From Arthrobacter pascens (GTDB lineage Bacteria > Actinomycetota > Actinomycetes > Actinomycetales > Micrococcaceae): a stretch of DNA of 64,000 nucleotides. The position numbers were made by a program, and so were the translations under genes. This document shows positions 54,122 to 63,818 of this stretch, in pieces (the stretch's first letter is position 1; each line of letters opens with the position of its first letter). The notes under the pieces are model-generated. The model ran no database searches and was not told the origin of the DNA. It was given only the letters and a program-made list of their open reading frames with translations. The DNA is taken from contig NZ_JAFHKT010000115.1 of the NCBI RefSeq assembly GCF_017052465.1, forward strand, positions 23,277 to 87,276. Reading direction: 5' to 3'.

Positions 54122-54388
54122 TTGAATGTACGTTACTTCGCTGCCGCACGCGCTGCGGCAGGCGTGGAGGAAGAGCGCTTCGACCTTCCGGCCGGATCCA
54201 CGGTGGAATCACTGCTGGCCGCCGTCCTCGACGTCGAACGCCCCGAGCCGCCGGCCGGAACGCCGGGGCTGGCCCGGATCCTGGCCCGCAGCAGCTTCCT
54301 GCTCAATGAAGTGGCCGTGCGGGACCGCTCGGTGGTTCTCGCCGACGGCGACGTGGTGGATGTCCTGCCGCCCTTCGCTGGCGGCTAG
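54122..54388 (+). CDS. moaD: Molybdopterin synthase sulfur carrier subunit MoaD
   Basis: The 88-residue ubiquitin-like protein starts NVRYFAAARAAAG and ends in VVDVLPPFAGG, where the terminal Gly-Gly is the thiocarboxylation site. It is the sulfur carrier for MoaE. The start is TTG at 54122, 4 bp after moaA; the nearby ATG is out of frame. No MoeB-type activating enzyme is seen in the window. Confidence 0.93.
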   Translation: MNVRYFAAARAAAGVEEERFDLPAGSTVESLLAAVLDVERPEPPAGTPGLARILARSSFLLNEVAVRDRSVVLADGDVVDVLPPFAGG

Positions 54389-54498
54389 CGATACGGCTGG
54401 CCGATGTCATGGCCAATGTCATGGCGAGCGGCGACGCATCAAGCTGACTGGCCCTCCGTCCGGGCCTTAAGTGTCCGTTCGCGTGTCCGTTCGCGCTG

Positions 54499-54960
54499 TC
54501 AGGTGCGGCGGCAAACGGAGGTCAGGAACAGAGCGAATGCTGAGGCGTCGGCCAGCCGGATCTCGGAGGTGTGCGTCAGCACGCCGTCGTCCACCCGGAA
54601 GGTATGCCTCGATGTATCCCGGCCGCTGTGGCGTTCCACCGTCAGCACTCCGCCGTGCAGGGTGCATCTCGTCGGGGCCTCCCGCGGCTGTCCCAGACTG
54701 TCCACGTGGTACCAGACGGTGTCCGGGTGGTCAGCGTCCATGGTGAACATGCCATGCCGCTCAACACTGATGCCGTCCGTTTCGGTGTGCCGGTAGCTCT
54801 GCAGCACGGCGTAGCCGGCGGCGGCCTTGGTGAACGTCAGCTCGGCGGCCGCCGACCGGGCGGGCCGGAGGGGTGTGGCCTCTATGTGGGTAGTGCCTGT
54901 CCAGTGGCCGAGGAAAACGTCGAGTCCCTCCTGAGCAGTGCCTGGGTGCGGACGGTCCAT
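54499..54960 (-). CDS. DUF1579-like / heme-binding-type beta-barrel protein
   Basis: The 153-residue protein contains DVFLGHWTGTTHIEATP near the start, then AGYAVLQSYRHTETDG and GMFTMDADHPDTVWYHVDS, a layout of lipocalin-like barrels of the DUF1579 or nitrobindin type. I cannot separate these, and no heme-binding His is certain. It lies between the molybdenum genes and the M16 peptidase. Confidence 0.65.
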   Translation of the reverse strand: MDRPHPGTAQEGLDVFLGHWTGTTHIEATPLRPARSAAAELTFTKAAAGYAVLQSYRHTETDGISVERHGMFTMDADHPDTVWYHVDSLGQPREAPTRCTLHGGVLTVERHSGRDTSRHTFRVDDGVLTHTSEIRLADASAFALFLTSVCRRT

Positions 54961-55062
54961 AGTTCCTCCAGTGTGGCCCCGGGTTCATCATCACGCCGGC
55001 GCATGGTGTTGTCCAGTAGGCACCGTGCGCGGAGGGCAGGCGTCCCCAAACGGGGGCGGGCG

Positions 55063-56406
55063 TCAGAGTCCGAAGGTTTCGGTCTCCTCGAAGGGCCCGA
55101 CCACCGTCACTGTCCGGGGCGCCGCAGCGAGCTCGCCGGCCAGCTCCCGGACCTGCTCCGCCGTCACGGCCTTGATCTGCCGCAGGGTCTCGTCGATGTC
55201 CTGGTACTCGCCGGAAACGAGTTCGGCGCGGCCCAGCCGGGACATGCGGGAGCCAGTGTCCTCCAGGGCCAGGACGATTCCGCCGCAGAGCTGGCCCACT
55301 GCCTTGCGGAGTTCCTCCTCGGAGATGCCGCCCTCGGCGAGCTTGTCCAGCTCCGCCCCCAGCAGCTCCAGGACCTGCCGGACCTTAGTGGGCGTGCAGC
55401 CGGCGTACATCCCGAAGTAGCCTGCGTCGGCGTACGAGGAGGCGAAGGAATACGTCGAGTAGACGAGCCCCCGCTTCTCACGGATCTCCTGGAAGAGTCG
55501 CGAGGACATGCCGCCGCCGAGCACGGCGTTCAGTACGCTCATGACGTACCGGCGGTCGTCAGTGGCCACGATGGTGGGGCACCCCATGATGATGTTGGCC
55601 TGTTCCACGGGGCGCTTGACCACGTGCAGCCCCGCGGTTCCGGCGATCTGTGCGCGTTCCGTCGAACGGCGCTCCACAGGGGCAGCGCCGGGCTCCAGCG
55701 GCCAGCCGGCGGCGTGGAGGGCATCCACCACGAGGCGGCATACGACGTCGTGCTCCAGGCCGCCGGCGGCGGTGATGACCAGCTCGTCGGGACGGTAGTA
55801 GCGCCGGTAGTGGTCCCATACCGAGTCGCGGGCCACGGCCCTGATGGCGTCGGGGGTACCGCCAATGGGGCGCCCCAGCGGGTGCGTGCCGAGCACTGCG
55901 GCGACGAAGTGCTCATGGGCGACGTCGGTGGGGTCGTCGCTGTCCATGGCGATTTCCTCGAGGATGACGTCCCGTTCCTGTTCCATCTCGGCAGGGTCCA
56001 GCACAGCGCCGGTGATCATATCGGCGATGACGTCGATGGCCATCGGCAGGTCCGTGTCCAGCACCCGGGCGAAGTAGCAGGTGCTTTCCTTGGCTGTGGC
56101 CGCGTTGGATTCCCCGCCCACTTCGTCAAAGGCCGAGGCGATTTCGAGGGCCGTGCGCCGCCGGGTGCCCTTGAACAGCAGGTGCTCGAGGAAGTGCGTT
56201 GAACCGTGCTGGCCCGGCGCCTCGTCGCGGGATCCCACGCCGACCCAGAAACCGATGGTGGCGGAGCGCTGGCCCGGCATCGCCTCGGTCAGCACGCGCA
56301 CCCCGCCCGGCAGAACCGAACGGCGCACTTCGGAGCCTCCGTCAGCTCCATGGATCAGGGTGTCACCGGGGTGGTTCTGCGCCAGCGGCAGGGGAACGAC
56401 AGTCAT
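55063..56406 (-). CDS. M16 family zinc metallopeptidase
   Basis: The 447-residue protein has the inverted zinc motif HFLEHLLFKGT (HxxEH) with the downstream Glu in ESNAATAKESTCY, and a C-terminal M16 domain. It is the processing-peptidase-like protein usually encoded after pnp in actinobacteria. The ATG at 56406 is preferred over the in-frame TTG three bases upstream. A strong hairpin separates it from pnp. Confidence 0.93.
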   Translation of the reverse strand: MTVVPLPLAQNHPGDTLIHGADGGSEVRRSVLPGGVRVLTEAMPGQRSATIGFWVGVGSRDEAPGQHGSTHFLEHLLFKGTRRRTALEIASAFDEVGGESNAATAKESTCYFARVLDTDLPMAIDVIADMITGAVLDPAEMEQERDVILEEIAMDSDDPTDVAHEHFVAAVLGTHPLGRPIGGTPDAIRAVARDSVWDHYRRYYRPDELVITAAGGLEHDVVCRLVVDALHAAGWPLEPGAAPVERRSTERAQIAGTAGLHVVKRPVEQANIIMGCPTIVATDDRRYVMSVLNAVLGGGMSSRLFQEIREKRGLVYSTYSFASSYADAGYFGMYAGCTPTKVRQVLELLGAELDKLAEGGISEEELRKAVGQLCGGIVLALEDTGSRMSRLGRAELVSGEYQDIDETLRQIKAVTAEQVRELAGELAAAPRTVTVVGPFEETETFGL

Positions 56407-56459
56407 CAAGGCCTTTCAGGAAGCGGAGCCAAATCTGCCTGCAATCCTACCTTTAAACG

Positions 56460-56496
56460 GCGGCAGGGCCGGTGGATGATCCACCGGCCCTGCCGC
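56460..56496. terminator. 17-bp perfect hairpin between pnp and M16 genes
   Basis: Arms 56460-56476 and 56480-56496 pair perfectly around a 3-nt loop. On the minus strand it follows the pnp stop by 31 bp and is followed by GTTTAAA, a fair termination context. Its strength suggests that M16 is transcribed partly from its own promoter. Confidence 0.85.
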
Positions 56497-56526
56497 TAAT
56501 GCCCGCGCCGTGAAAGGCGGTGCAGA

Positions 56527-58779
56527 CTACTCTGCTGTCGCCTCGGCGACCTCAGCGGTGTCGGCGCCTTCTTCTTCGGCCACGACCGGCGAGAGGGACA
56601 GCTTGCCGCGGTCATCGATCTTGGTGATCTCCACCTGGATCTTCTGGCCCACGGAGACGACGTCATCGACGTTGTCCACGCGCTTGCCGCTGGCGAGCTT
56701 GCGCAGCTCGGAGATGTGCAGGAGGCCGTCCTTGCCCGGGGTCAGGGAGATGAACGCACCGAAGGTGGTGGTCTTGACGACCGTGCCCAGGTAGCGTTCG
56801 CCGATTTCCGGAACCTGCGGGTTGGCGATGGCGTTGATCGCGGAGCGTGCTGCGTCAGCAGACGGACCGTTGGTGGCGCCGATGTAGACCGTGCCGTCGT
56901 CCTCGATGGAGATGTCCGCGCCGGTGTCTTCCTGGATCTGGTTGATCATCTTGCCCTTGGGGCCAATGACCTCGCCGATCTTGTCCACGGGAATCTTGAC
57001 GGCGATGACACGCGGAGCGAACTCGGAGAGCTCGTCCGGGGTGTCGATCGCGGCGTTGATGACCTCGAGGATGTGCAGGCGGGCTTCGCGGGCCTGCTTC
57101 AGCGCTGCTGCCAGCACGGACGCGGGGATGCCGTCAAGCTTGGTGTCCAGCTGGATGGCCGTGACGAACTCGGACGTACCGGCGACCTTGAAGTCCATGT
57201 CGCCGAAGGCATCTTCGGCGCCGAGGATATCGGTCAGGGCCGCGTAGCGGGTCTGGCCGTCAACCTGGTCGGAGACCAGGCCCATGGCGATGCCGGCAAC
57301 GGCGGCCTTCAGCGGAACACCGGCGTTGAGCATGGACAGCGTGGAGGCGCAGACCGAGCCCATCGACGTCGAACCGTTGGAGCTGAGGGCCTCAGACACC
57401 TGGCGGATGGCGTACGGGAACTCCTCGCGGGACGGCAGCACCGGCACGAGCGCGCGCTCAGCCAAGGCACCGTGACCGATTTCGCGGCGCTTCGGCGAAC
57501 CGACGCGTCCGGTCTCACCGGTGGAGTACGGCGGGAAGTTGTAGTTGTGCATGTAGCGCTTGCGCGTCACCGGCGACAGCGAGTCGATCTGCTGTTCCAT
57601 CTTCAGCATGTTCAGCGTGGTGACACCCATGATCTGGGTTTCGCCGCGCTCGAAGATTGCCGAACCGTGGACGCGGGGAAGAACCTCGACCTCGGCGGTC
57701 AGCTGGCGGATGTCCGTCAGGCCACGGCCGTCAATACGGATCTGGTCCTTGAGGATGCGCTGGCGCACCACGTGCTTGGTGACCGAGCGGAACGCTGCGG
57801 ACACTTCCTTCTCGCGGCCTTCGAACTGGCCGGACAGCGAAGCAACAACCTCGTCCTTCAGTTCGTCAGAGGCGTTGTCACGCTCCTGCTTGTCGGCGAT
57901 CTGGAACACGGCGGTCAGCTTTTCGGCTGCAGCAGCCTCGACGGCGGCGTACACGTCGTCCTGGTAGTCCAGGAAGACCGGGAACTCAACGGTGGGCTTG
58001 GCGGCGCGGGCTGCCAGGTCCTGCTGGGCTTCGCAGAGGGCCTTGATGAACGGCTTGGCAGCCTCGAGTCCTTCGGAAACGACCTCTTCGGTGGGGGCGG
58101 TGGCGCCCTGTTCCTTGATGAGGTTCCAGGAGTTGTCCGTGGCTTCGGCTTCAACCATCATGATGGCAATGTCATCGCCTTCGGCACCGCCGGTTACGCG
58201 GCCGGCCACGACCATGTTGAACACGGAGTTCTCGAGCTGGGAGTGCTTCGGGAAGGCAACCCACTGCGAACCCTGCTCGTCCGCCACGAGGGCAACGCGG
58301 ACGCCGCCGATCGGGCCGGAGAAGGGCAGGCCGGAGAGCTGGGTGGACATCGAGGAGGCGTTGATGGCCACGACGTCGTAGAGCTCGTCCGGGTTAATCG
58401 CCAGGACGGTGACGACGATCTGGACCTCGTTGCGCAGGCCCTTGACGAAGGCCGGACGCAGCGGGCGGTCCATCAGGCGGCAGGCCAGGATGGCCTCGGT
58501 GGACGGGCGGCCTTCGCGGCGGAAGAACGAGCCCGGGATACGGCCGGCGGCGTACATGCGCTCTTCGACGTCAACCGTCAGCGGGAAGAAGTCAAAGCCT
58601 TCACGCGGGTGCTTGCCTGCCGTGGTGGCGGAGAGCAGCGCGGTGTCTTCGTCGATGTACACCATGGCTGCGCCGGCTGCCTGCTTGGCAAGACGGCCGG
58701 TTTCAAAGCGGATTACACGCTTGCCAAAGCGGCCATTGTCAATGACTGCTTCTGAGAACTGGATTTCGGGACCCTCCAA
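56527..58779 (-). CDS. pnp: Polyribonucleotide nucleotidyltransferase (PNPase)
   Basis: The 750-residue protein has two RNase PH domains (about 10-230 and 350-560, separated by an alpha-helical linker), a KH domain with [16 protein letters not shown], and an S1 domain with [15 protein letters not shown]. It degrades RNA 3' to 5' by phosphorolysis. A TTG at 58779 is chosen over the GTG at 58788, because GGAGGTGA ends three bases before it, leaving no space for the GTG. Confidence 0.97.
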   Translation of the reverse strand: MEGPEIQFSEAVIDNGRFGKRVIRFETGRLAKQAAGAAMVYIDEDTALLSATTAGKHPREGFDFFPLTVDVEERMYAAGRIPGSFFRREGRPSTEAILACRLMDRPLRPAFVKGLRNEVQIVVTVLAINPDELYDVVAINASSMSTQLSGLPFSGPIGGVRVALVADEQGSQWVAFPKHSQLENSVFNMVVAGRVTGGAEGDDIAIMMVEAEATDNSWNLIKEQGATAPTEEVVSEGLEAAKPFIKALCEAQQDLAARAAKPTVEFPVFLDYQDDVYAAVEAAAAEKLTAVFQIADKQERDNASDELKDEVVASLSGQFEGREKEVSAAFRSVTKHVVRQRILKDQIRIDGRGLTDIRQLTAEVEVLPRVHGSAIFERGETQIMGVTTLNMLKMEQQIDSLSPVTRKRYMHNYNFPPYSTGETGRVGSPKRREIGHGALAERALVPVLPSREEFPYAIRQVSEALSSNGSTSMGSVCASTLSMLNAGVPLKAAVAGIAMGLVSDQVDGQTRYAALTDILGAEDAFGDMDFKVAGTSEFVTAIQLDTKLDGIPASVLAAALKQAREARLHILEVINAAIDTPDELSEFAPRVIAVKIPVDKIGEVIGPKGKMINQIQEDTGADISIEDDGTVYIGATNGPSADAARSAINAIANPQVPEIGERYLGTVVKTTTFGAFISLTPGKDGLLHISELRKLASGKRVDNVDDVVSVGQKIQVEITKIDDRGKLSLSPVVAEEEGADTAEVAEATAE

Positions 58780-58983
58780 GAGAGTCACCTCCGTTTCTTT
58801 GTTAACGGAAGTCCAGCCGCATCAACCCAGTCCAGCATCTGTCTACTGGCCTGCACTGCACCCGGTCATCGATCGAGACCCACGGGCCGGGCTTCAGTCA
58901 GCGAAGCTTTCCCGGGGATCACTACCGAGGACCGCGAATGCGTGATGCGGTTGATCCTCCTGTTTAGTTTTTCTACTGAAAGA

Positions 58984-59014
58984 GGCGGCCCGTTCCGTGC
59001 AGGAAAGGGCCGCC
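58984..59014 (-). terminator. Terminator-like hairpin after rpsO
   Basis: GGCGGCCC (58984-58991) pairs with GGGCCGCC (59007-59014); on the minus strand TCTTTC follows. It lies 12 bp past the rpsO stop, so rpsO and pnp may be partly separate transcripts. Confidence 0.75.
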
Positions 59015-59026
59015 CCCTAAGTCAGA

Positions 59027-59296
59027 CTAGCGGCGCAGGCCGAGACGCTCGATGAGCGCACGGTAGCGGGCGATGTCAGTCTTCTTGAGGTAGGTGAGCA
59101 TGCGCTTGCGACGACCGACCATGGCCAGCAGACCGCGCTGGGTGTGGAAGTCGTGCTTGTGCTCCTTCATGTGCTCAGTGAGATCCTTGATCCGCTGAGT
59201 CAGGACAGCAACCTGGACCTCGGGTGAACCGGTGTCTGCTTCGGTGGTTGCGTATTCCTTGATGATGGACTGCTTTACAGCGGCGTCAAGTGCCAC
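59027..59296 (-). CDS. rpsO: 30S ribosomal protein S15
   Basis: The 89-residue protein ([54 protein letters not shown]) is S15, a primary 16S rRNA-binding protein. The start is GTG at 59296 after GGAG. The order rpsO-pnp is conserved in bacteria. Confidence 0.97.
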   Translation of the reverse strand: MALDAAVKQSIIKEYATTEADTGSPEVQVAVLTQRIKDLTEHMKEHKHDFHTQRGLLAMVGRRKRMLTYLKKTDIARYRALIERLGLRR

Positions 59297-59436
59297 AATA
59301 ACTCCTAGAGATGTGCCGTGAGGCCCGAATCAGTAACTCACTGCCGGGGTGTGCCGGCGCGGACCATCCCGTCAAGGCAGGCGGTACGCACGAAACAGGA
59401 TCCAGCAACCACGGACTGCAGCCGGATCCACCGTTT

Positions 59437-59466
59437 AGTTTACCGGCCTTGTCGCAATCTTGTCGA
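59437..59466 (-). promoter_or_regulatory. Predicted rpsO promoter
   Basis: On the minus strand TCGACA (59461-59466) and TAAACT (59437-59442) are 18 bp apart, a reasonable housekeeping promoter, leaving a leader of about 130 nt before rpsO. Confidence 0.5.
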
Positions 59467-59513
59467 AACGCCGCGGCGGCCGCCGCAGGAGGCGTTCACC
59501 ACTGCACATGCCG

Positions 59514-60758
59514 TCAGTGCCGCGGCAGCAGATCGCGGACGGCTGCCATGCCTCGGTGCAGCTCCGCGAAGCCGGTGCTCAGCGGCGAGAGTCCGATCCT
59601 GATGCCCGCCGGGGCACGGAAATCGGGGATGACGTCCTTGTCCCACAGGGCGGCGGTCACTTCACGGAAGGACGGATGGTCGACGGTGATGTGGCTTCCC
59701 CGCTGCTCAGGGGCACGCGGTGTGGCGAGCCGGACACCTGCCGGGGCCAGCCAGGCGTCGTGGAGTTCCAGCGCATACGCCGTGAGGCGCAGGGACTTTT
59801 CCCTGACTGCCGCCATCCCCACTTCCTCAAGCAGGTCCAGGGTGCCGCGCATTGCGATCATCCCGAAAATCGCCGGGGTTCCGCTGAGGAAGCCGCGGAT
59901 GCCCGGGGCAGGCTCATAGCCGGGACCCATCTCAAATGCGTCCCGGCGTCCCATCCAGCCCCAGATGGGCTGGGCCAGGCCCGGAAGATGCCTGGCATTG
60001 ACATACGCGAACGCGGGCGAGCCGGGCCCGCCGTTGAGGTACTTGTAGGTGCAGCCCGCGGCAAAATCGACGCCGGCGGCGTCCAGCGCAATCTCCACTG
60101 ATCCGGCCGAATGGCACAGGTCCCACACGGCCAGCGCTCCGGCGTCGTGCACTGCCGCCGTGATGCCCGGCAGGTCGGCGAGGAACCCCGAGCGGTACGC
60201 CACATGGCTCAGGAGCACGACGGCGGTGGCCGGCCCTACGGCCTCCCTCACCTGGTCAAGGGTCACGCCGGAGTCGGGGTCGGCATCGATCCAGCGCAGC
60301 GTCAGCCCCTCCTCCCGTGCGATGCCCTCGACAAGGTAGCGGTCCGTGGGGAAATTGTCCGTGTCCAGCACGATTTCTGTCCTGGCGGGATCCTTGACTG
60401 CGGCCAGGGCGGCGCGGATCAGCTTGTAGAGCACCACGGTGGTGGAATCGGCAATGATGGTCTGGCCGGCAGCGGCGCCCAGGACGGCACGCCCCAGCTG
60501 GTCGCCGATAGCCTGGGGCAGCTCCAGCCATTCCTCGTCCCAGCCGCGGATCAGGCGGCCGCCCCAGCCCGAATGGATGAACGTGTTGATGTCCTCGGCT
60601 GTCCTCTTGAGCGGGCGCCCCAGGGAGTTGCCGTCAAGGTAGGACAGGTCCGTTTCCGTGCCGATGAACCGTTCCCGATAGGCGGACAGGGGGTCCTCGG
60701 CGTCGAGGAGGAGGGCACGCTCGAGGAGCGCATCGTGGGACTCGCGAAGAGTGGTCAC
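59514..60758 (-). CDS. kynU: Kynureninase
   Basis: The 414-residue PLP enzyme cleaves kynurenine to anthranilate and alanine. Motifs include [41 protein letters not shown] and the PLP lysine in [18 protein letters not shown]. The GTG start overlaps the kynA stop (GTGA), so the two are coupled. Confidence 0.97.
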   Translation of the reverse strand: MTTLRESHDALLERALLLDAEDPLSAYRERFIGTETDLSYLDGNSLGRPLKRTAEDINTFIHSGWGGRLIRGWDEEWLELPQAIGDQLGRAVLGAAAGQTIIADSTTVVLYKLIRAALAAVKDPARTEIVLDTDNFPTDRYLVEGIAREEGLTLRWIDADPDSGVTLDQVREAVGPATAVVLLSHVAYRSGFLADLPGITAAVHDAGALAVWDLCHSAGSVEIALDAAGVDFAAGCTYKYLNGGPGSPAFAYVNARHLPGLAQPIWGWMGRRDAFEMGPGYEPAPGIRGFLSGTPAIFGMIAMRGTLDLLEEVGMAAVREKSLRLTAYALELHDAWLAPAGVRLATPRAPEQRGSHITVDHPSFREVTAALWDKDVIPDFRAPAGIRIGLSPLSTGFAELHRGMAAVRDLLPRH

Positions 60759-61609
60759 TGGCCGATCTCCGTCCGCACGGCGAACAGTTCCGGAAAGAAC
60801 GTCAGTTCGAGGGCTTTTTGCAGGAAGGCCGCGCCGCTGGAGCCGCCGGTTCCGCCCTTCATGCCGATGGTCCGCTGCACCGTCCGCAGGTGCCGGAACC
60901 GCCACAGCTGGAAGTTGTCCTCGAGATCCACCAGCTCCTCGCACGCCTCGTAGGCGCCCCAGTTGTCGGACGCGTTCTCGTAGATGTGCTTGAACACCGG
61001 GACGAGCTCCGGCACGAACTCATGGGCCCTCGTGACGTCGCGGTTCAGGACAGAGGCGGGCACGTCGAAGCCCTGGCGGTGCAGGTAGGCAAGGAACTCG
61101 TCGTAGATGCTTGGCGCCTCGAGGACTTCCTGCAGCAGCGCGTGGGCCTCCGGGTCCGACTCAAATACCGGCATCATCTTCCGGTTCTTGTTGCCCAGCA
61201 CGAATTCCACGGCCCGGTACTGGCTCGACTGGAATCCCGAGGAGTTCCCCAGGAAGCCGCGGAACTGCGAATACTCCGTGGGCGTCAGGGTGGCCAGCAC
61301 GGACCACTGCTCGGTGAGGGTTTTCTGGATGTGCTTGACGCGGGCGATCCCCTTCAGGGCAGTGCCCAGGCGGTCCGCCCGGAGGTGTTCCGCCGCGCTG
61401 CGAAGTTCATGCAGCACGAGCTTGAGCCAGAGTTCGGTGGTCTGGTGCTGGATGATGAACAGCATCTCGTCATGGTGTTCGGGTGTGCTGACGGGCCGCT
61501 GGGCGCTCAGCAGCGTGGGCAGCTGGAGGTACGCCCCGTAGCTCATTCTGGAACTGAAATCCCGGACGATTCCCTTGTCCAATTTCCTGGTGTTTTTCTC
61601 CACGGTCAC
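60755..61609 (-). CDS. kynA: Tryptophan 2,3-dioxygenase
   Basis: The 284-residue heme protein opens the indole ring of tryptophan to N-formylkynurenine. It has [51 protein letters not shown] and [20 protein letters not shown] with the heme His. The start is GTG. A kynurenine formamidase gene, needed between this step and kynU, is absent from the window. Confidence 0.97.
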   Translation of the reverse strand: MTVEKNTRKLDKGIVRDFSSRMSYGAYLQLPTLLSAQRPVSTPEHHDEMLFIIQHQTTELWLKLVLHELRSAAEHLRADRLGTALKGIARVKHIQKTLTEQWSVLATLTPTEYSQFRGFLGNSSGFQSSQYRAVEFVLGNKNRKMMPVFESDPEAHALLQEVLEAPSIYDEFLAYLHRQGFDVPASVLNRDVTRAHEFVPELVPVFKHIYENASDNWGAYEACEELVDLEDNFQLWRFRHLRTVQRTIGMKGGTGGSSGAAFLQKALELTFFPELFAVRTEIGQ

Positions 61610-61650
61610 AGCGTTGCCTTCCTTGCCAAGTACTGTGTGGGGCTGACGGA

Positions 61651-62634
61651 TCAGCGCTTGAGAAGGAGGTCGTGTGCCTGCACGACGTCCTGGCGCATCT
61701 GCTCCACGAGGGCTTCAGGCCCACGGTACGCCACCATGCCCCGGAGCCTGGCGACAAACTCCACAACTACTGTCTGGCCGTACAGATCGAAGTCGTCTAT
61801 GGATTCCTGGGGACGGTCGATGACGTGGGCCTCGACCTGGCGGCTGACGCCGTCGAAGGTCGGGTTGGAGCCGACAGAGATGGCGGCCGGCCACCGGGTG
61901 CCGGCCTGGTCCACGAGCCAGCCCGCATAGATCCCGTCCGCCGGGATGAGTCCGCTGGCGTCAGAGGAGAGGTTGGCAGTGGGAAATCCGAGGGCGCGGC
62001 CGCGGGCTGCCCCGTGGACAACCTCCCCGCGCATCTGGTGGGGGCGTCCCAGCACGGCGGCAGCGGTGGCCACATCGCCTGCCATCAGCGCCTCACGCAC
62101 CCAGGTGGACGAACAGCGGCGGTCCGTTCCGCCGTCGTCATGGAGCGGAAAGCCCTCCGATCCGAATTCACTGATGACGAGCACCTCAAACCCGAACTTC
62201 TCCCCCAGTTCGCGCATGGTGTTCAGGTCCCCGGAGTTTCCGCGGCCAAACCGCGTGTCGTGGCCGATGACCACGTGGCTCACGTGGAGGGCGTCAACGA
62301 GGACCGTGCCGACGAATTCTTCCGGGCTGAGGCTCGCGAGTTCGAGCGAGTACTTCATGACGAGCACAGCATCCAGGCCGAGCTCGCCCAGCGCCAGGAG
62401 CTTGTCCTGCAGGCCCATGATGAGCTCGGGCGCGGACTCCGGCCGGTGGACTTGGGAAGGATGGGGGTCGAACGTGACCGCGACGGACCGTGCCCTGTTC
62501 AGCCGGGCCGTCCGGATCAGCTGGGACAGCACCTGCTGGTGGCCGCGATGGACGCCGTCGAAGTTGCCGATAGTGACAACGGAAGGACCAAAGTCGTCGG
62601 GGACTTCGGTCGGATCGTTCCAGATGTGGACCAT
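61651..62634 (-). CDS. ribF: Bifunctional riboflavin kinase / FAD synthetase
   Basis: The 327-residue protein has an N-terminal nucleotidyltransferase domain ([19 protein letters not shown], about residues 18-36) that adenylates FMN, and a C-terminal kinase domain (about 185-315, [16 protein letters not shown] and [11 protein letters not shown]) that makes FMN. The ATG at 62634 is preferred over the TTG just before it. It lies 41 bp upstream of kynA on the same strand; kynureninase pathway genes use PLP and heme, so a functional link is not evident. Confidence 0.96.
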   Translation of the reverse strand: MVHIWNDPTEVPDDFGPSVVTIGNFDGVHRGHQQVLSQLIRTARLNRARSVAVTFDPHPSQVHRPESAPELIMGLQDKLLALGELGLDAVLVMKYSLELASLSPEEFVGTVLVDALHVSHVVIGHDTRFGRGNSGDLNTMRELGEKFGFEVLVISEFGSEGFPLHDDGGTDRRCSSTWVREALMAGDVATAAAVLGRPHQMRGEVVHGAARGRALGFPTANLSSDASGLIPADGIYAGWLVDQAGTRWPAAISVGSNPTFDGVSRQVEAHVIDRPQESIDDFDLYGQTVVVEFVARLRGMVAYRGPEALVEQMRQDVVQAHDLLLKR

Positions 62635-62869
62635 CAACCTCGCCTTTTACTGCCTGACACGAAACACGTCCGGCTGCCCATCCAGGCTCCGGAACTCTCT
62701 AAGATTACCCGCATTCGTCCGGCGCCACGGACCGCGGCGGAGCCTGCGCCCGCGGTGATCTACCGCCTGCGGGAGTCCCGGACTACGATGCAGGGGCAGC
62801 TGTCCGGCGACGCGAGCCTGCGCCGCTCCCCCGAAAATCCGCGCCCCAGCGGACCAGAAGGAGTACGCC

Positions 62870-63755
62870 TTGACCGACATCCATGACCTCCTGGCCCAGA
62901 TCCCGGTTGACCAGATCGCAGCCCTGCTCGGTACCGACACGGCGTCCGCACGGGCAGCGGTGGAAACCGCGGTGCCCACGCTCCTGGCCGGTCTGCAGAA
63001 CAACGCCCAGGCCCCGGACGGCGCGGCGTCCCTCGAATCCGCGCTGGCCCAGCACCAGGACGGCCTGACCGACGGCGGCGTGGACGCCACGCAGGTGGAC
63101 ACCGCCGACGGCGAGAAGATCGTGAGCCACGTCTTCGGCGGCCAGCAGGACCAGGTGGCGAGCCAGCTGGCGGGCACCGCCAACCTGGGCGGCGCCGGAG
63201 GGGACCTGGTCCGCAGGCTGCTTCCGATTCTCGCCCCGATCATCATGTCCTACCTGGCCAAAAAGATCCTCGGCGGGCAGCAGGGTGGAGGACAGGCCTC
63301 GCCGCTGCCAGGCGGAACCGACGCCGGCGGGGCAGGCGGCGGCGCTGCCGTCGGGGCGGGCGGCGGCGCTGCCGGCGGGGCGGGCGGCGGCGCTGCCGGC
63401 GGGGCGGGCGGCATCGACCTCGGCAGCATCCTGGGCGGCATCCTCGGCGGCGCTGCCGGTGCCGGAGGGCAGGGCCCAGGGAGGCTTGGGGGACATTCTT
63501 GGCGGCATCCTGGGCGGCGGACAGCCGCAGGGTGGGCAGCCGCGGGACGCGCTGGTTCCCGAGCCTATGAACGATTCCACATCACAGCCGCCGGCCGAAC
63601 CTCTCGGGCAACCCACCCGGCAGTCCGGCGCGCCCGTCCCGGGCGAGCTCATCGAGGTCGACCTTCCCGACGGCCCTGACGAGAAGCCGTAGGACGGCAG
63701 GAAGAACGTCGGCGGCGATGGTGGCCTGCTGGGCTGGCTCTTCGGGATGAAATAG
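62870..63755 (+). pseudogene. DUF937 family protein gene interrupted by a frameshift and an in-frame TAG
   Basis: A TTG at 62870, six bases after AAGGAG, starts a frame whose first ~130 residues are DUF937-like (DIHDLLAQIPVDQIAALLGT, then LVRRLLPILAPIIMSYLAKK), followed by a Gly/Ala-rich repeat region. At the CCC run (63475-63477) the reading continues sensibly only if one base is skipped: GAGGQG then QGGLGDILGGILGGGQ. That frame stops at TAG 63690-63692, but 20 more codons follow in frame, ending GGLLGWLFGMK before TAG 63753-63755. Either the gene is decayed, or a base-call error creates the shift and the first TAG is the true end. Confidence 0.65.
63324..63413 (+). repeat. 24-bp tandem repeat in the DUF937 gene
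   Basis: Three copies of a 24-bp GC-rich unit (63324-63347, 63348-63371, 63372-63395) and a partial fourth encode GGAGGGAA-type repeats. Slippage in this region may relate to the downstream frameshift. Confidence 0.9.
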
Positions 63756-63818
63756 CCATATGCCGAACCGCCGGGCCCACCGCATTCGCTTCTCCACGAA
63801 CGCAGCATTTGCTGGCCG

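Noticed and set aside
56716..58755. 679-codon open frame antisense to pnp
   Set aside because: Composition (His, Gly, Arg, Val rich) and lack of any motif show a shadow of high-GC codon bias; pnp is certain on the other strand.
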